Assembly: GCA_023249835.1 (NCBI GenBank)
Contig: JAHFBY010000081.1
Location: 1-7,192, forward strand
DNA length: 7,192 nucleotides
From: Elusimicrobiota bacterium
Lineage (GTDB): Bacteria; Elusimicrobiota; Elusimicrobia; 2-02-FULL-39-32
Reading direction: 5' to 3'
The notes under the pieces are model-generated. The model was not told the DNA's origin. It searched no databases and saw nothing but the letters and a program-made list of their open reading frames with translations. The position numbers and the translations under genes were made by a program. Shown here one piece after another: positions 5,250 to 7,192 of the stretch; within the stretch, counting starts at the first letter, position 1; each line of letters begins with the position of its first letter.

Positions 5250-7192
5250 TGGCTGATTTTTTCGCAATACTCTTTGACCAGTTCGCGCGCTTTGCGCTCT
5301 TCCATAGCCTCCACCCAGAGGTGAAAATAGGCTTCATCCAAATCCGGCAGCATCAACACCCAGGAGTCTTTAAATTGAATTTTAACGCCTTCGATCAAAA
5401 CCATGTTCTTGCTTTTAGCGGATTCCATGGCCAGGCGCATCACCTGTCCCTTTTTGTCCCAGGGGCAAGGGATCTTGTGGTGGTGTACCAACGGTTTGTG
5501 AGGTATTAATTTCATTACCTGTCCTATTTTTGTCTTTTGCGCTGCCAGCAGCTCTAAAATTTTGGTGATCGCGTACATGGCGTCAAAAGCAGGTTGGAAT
5601 TCCGGGAAGATGAAGCCACCGATGCCGTCGCCCACCAGGCGCATGCCGTTTTCGCGCGAGGTGTTTACGATTTTTTTCACCATGGTGGGGACGCGAGTGA
5701 CTTTTAACTTTGATTTGGCCGCTAAATTATCAATCCATGAAGGCTGGTTAATCGGCACTGCAATGGTCCCCGAGCCGTAGGCCTGCATAGTTAAGTAAGC
5801 TATTGCCGCTAGTGCGTGAGTGTCCGGGATAACTTTGCCGCGCTCATCTATGATAAATACTTTTTCAGCGCCGGTGTCAATGAGAAAGCCAATATCGGCT
5901 TTTAAGGTGGTGACGATATTGGAAAGCTGTTCTAAAGAATTATGAAATTCTTTGCCGTCTTTAGTAATTTTTTGCGGGTTAGTGAATGAGTTTAATGCCA
6001 CTACGTCTAACCCAAGCTCTCCTAAAATATCCGGAAAACTCATGCTTGCCGAAGAAAATGCGTAGTCAATAACTACTTTGAAGTGGGCGTTTTGCAATGC
6101 TTCGCGGTTTATCGTTTTCATAAACCCCGCGTGGTAATACTCGTGCGACCTGGGCGGAGCCGTGATATCGCCCACGTCTTCCAGGGAGCTGCGCATATAA
6201 TCTTCTCTTAGATAAAGTTGTTCAATGGATTTTTCCTGATTTACAGAAATGTCGCCCCCGTTTTTATCAATGAGAATAATATCAATCAATCTGCGGTCAA
6301 AAGGGGACATTCGGATATGCACCCCTCCGGACTCTCCCTCTTTGCCCATTTCGTAGCGCATTACAGGGATGGGCGCCATGCGCAAATCGCCGACGCGCAC
6401 CCCGCTGGAAAGAAGTCCGGAAATAATAGAACGTTTAATCATGCGGCTAGCTTTGTGAGCGTCGCGTGAAGTAATGACATAAGCGCCTTTACCTAAGAAT
6501 GCGCCGTATGCCGCGCCTACTTTAGCGGCAAATTCGGGCGTTATCTCAATGTTTCCTAATCCGGTCATGCCGTAAGCGCCAAATAAGGTGCGCGACCATT
6601 TTTCGCCCCAAATAAGGCTAGCGCTTAAGATTGCGCCATCTTCCAAACTCTTGTGCGGCCAAATTTTTACGTTGGAGCGGATTTTAGCGCCTTGGCCAAT
6701 GCTGCACTCATCTGCAATCACGCTTCCCACTTGGATCAAGGCGCGTTCGCCGATCGTGGTCTTTTTGCCGATAATGCTCTCGCGGATTAAGACTTCGCGA
6801 CCTACCTTAACATCGTTCCACAAAACGCTTTCAGCTATTTCTGTAAAACCAGCCACCGCGCAGTTGTCCCCTAAAACAGAATTTTCAATTTTGCTTCCAG
6901 TCTCTATCCGGCAGTTTTTTCCCAGGATGCAGGTGCCGATGAACTCTACGCCGTCTTGGATAATCGTGTTCTCATCCGTCCAAACGCGTGCTTCGTGCTC
7001 TTTGGTTGAAAAGTGCAGTTTTTTCCCTCGACTGCTAACTGCAACCTTGTTGTCTAAAATGTCCCGGTGAGTTAATCGGTATTCCCGCAAATCGCCGACA
7101 TCTTTCCAGTAGCCGTCCGCCACATAACCGTAGATCGCCTCATTTTTTTGCAGGAGTTTAGGGAAAAGGTCCTTAGAAAAATCAAAAGAATG
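5237..7192 (-). CDS. NDP-sugar pyrophosphorylase / hexapeptide helix / phosphoglucomutase-like fusion, N-terminus beyond window
   Basis: 651 residues are in view; the frame is open to the right edge, and about 180 N-terminal residues (the catalytic nucleotide-binding half) are probably missing, judging by family length of about 830. Visible residues 2-45 are the end of the nucleotidyltransferase domain (SFDFSKDLFPKLL, then YGYVADGYWKDVGD). Residues about 76-213 are a left-handed beta-helix of hexapeptide repeats. The remainder resembles a four-domain phosphoglucomutase/phosphomannomutase ending in EGVKIQFKDSWVLMLPD. The family is usually annotated as mannose-1-phosphate guanylyltransferase/phosphomannomutase, making GDP-mannose or a similar sugar nucleotide in the cytoplasm. 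However, the phosphoserine loop reads GGVHIRMSP (289-297), the metal loop reads DTGAEK (439-444) instead of DGDGDR, and the sugar loop reads GDGIGGFIFPEF (521-532). Mutase activity is therefore doubtful. It is the first visible gene of a pair with the SIMPL gene. Sugar specificity cannot be set from this part. Confidence 0.88.
   Translation of the reverse strand, partial: HSFDFSKDLFPKLLQKNEAIYGYVADGYWKDVGDLREYRLTHRDILDNKVAVSSRGKKLHFSTKEHEARVWTDENTIIQDGVEFIGTCILGKNCRIETGSKIENSVLGDNCAVAGFTEIAESVLWNDVKVGREVLIRESIIGKKTTIGERALIQVGSVIADECSIGQGAKIRSNVKIWPHKSLEDGAILSASLIWGEKWSRTLFGAYGMTGLGNIEITPEFAAKVGAAYGAFLGKGAYVITSRDAHKASRMIKRSIISGLLSSGVRVGDLRMAPIPVMRYEMGKEGESGGVHIRMSPFDRRLIDIILIDKNGGDISVNQEKSIEQLYLREDYMRSSLEDVGDITAPPRSHEYYHAGFMKTINREALQNAHFKVVIDYAFSSASMSFPDILGELGLDVVALNSFTNPQKITKDGKEFHNSLEQLSNIVTTLKADIGFLIDTGAEKVFIIDERGKVIPDTHALAAIAYLTMQAYGSGTIAVPINQPSWIDNLAAKSKLKVTRVPTMVKKIVNTSRENGMRLVGDGIGGFIFPEFQPAFDAMYAITKILELLAAQKTKIGQVMKLIPHKPLVHHHKIPCPWDKKGQVMRLAMESAKSKNMVLIEGVKIQFKDSWVLMLPDLDEAYFHLWVEAMEERKARELVKEYCEKISQWTA

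Noticed and set aside
5250..5267. TTG start extending the SIMPL protein by six residues
   Set aside because: Not excluded, but TTG is rare, there is no well-spaced ribosome site, and the ATG already gives a normal signal peptide.
6588..7070. 160-codon open frame on the plus strand
   Set aside because: It lies antisense within the well-supported hexapeptide-helix coding region, has no recognisable domain or ribosome site, and its composition is that of a shadow frame.

Overview
The window carries five protein genes plus one that runs off each end or overlaps its neighbour closely: in total two edge-truncated genes and four complete ones. From left to right: (1) 1-1556 (-), the N-terminal 518 codons of a multi-spanning YfhO-like membrane protein, cut by the left edge. 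(2) 1608-3689 (+), a secreted protein with six TPR repeats fused to a SpoIID/LytB peptidoglycan-lytic domain, divergent from the first gene across a 51-bp gap. (3) 3681-4109 and 4118-4339 (-), a type II toxin-antitoxin pair (PIN-domain RNase toxin, DUF6364-like antitoxin) with a good promoter and an operator-like inverted repeat at 4361-4414. (4) 4437-5249 (-), a periplasmic SIMPL/DUF541 protein. (5) 5237-7192 (-), the C-terminal 651 residues of a fused NDP-sugar pyrophosphorylase / hexapeptide helix / phosphoglucomutase-like protein, cut by the right edge.

Organism: moderate GC, bacterial, with Sec-type signal peptides and periplasmic families. A SpoIID-type enzyme occurs with no sporulation genes in view, and there is a SIMPL protein and a pyrophosphorylase-pseudomutase fusion. 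This suggests a Gram-negative-type, non-sporulating bacterium; an uncultured lineage such as Omnitrophota or a related PVC/Elusimicrobia-like group is plausible. That assignment is an inference from gene content, not read from a marker gene.

How the genes fit together: apart from the toxin-antitoxin pair, all of them point to the cell envelope. The pyrophosphorylase fusion would make an activated sugar for glycans, the SIMPL protein is translationally overlapped with it, the YfhO-like protein belongs to a group linked to lipid-linked sugar transfer, and the SpoIID protein trims peptidoglycan. The toxin-antitoxin module sits between them as an accessory element.

I found no RNA genes, CRISPR arrays, insertion sequences or convincing intrinsic terminators. 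No stretch longer than about 100 bp lacks a gene. I do not see a clear new system. The most interesting points are the apparently inactivated mutase domain with three altered catalytic loops, the inverted repeat laid over the toxin-antitoxin promoter, and the extra cysteine in the SpoIID metal-site motif.
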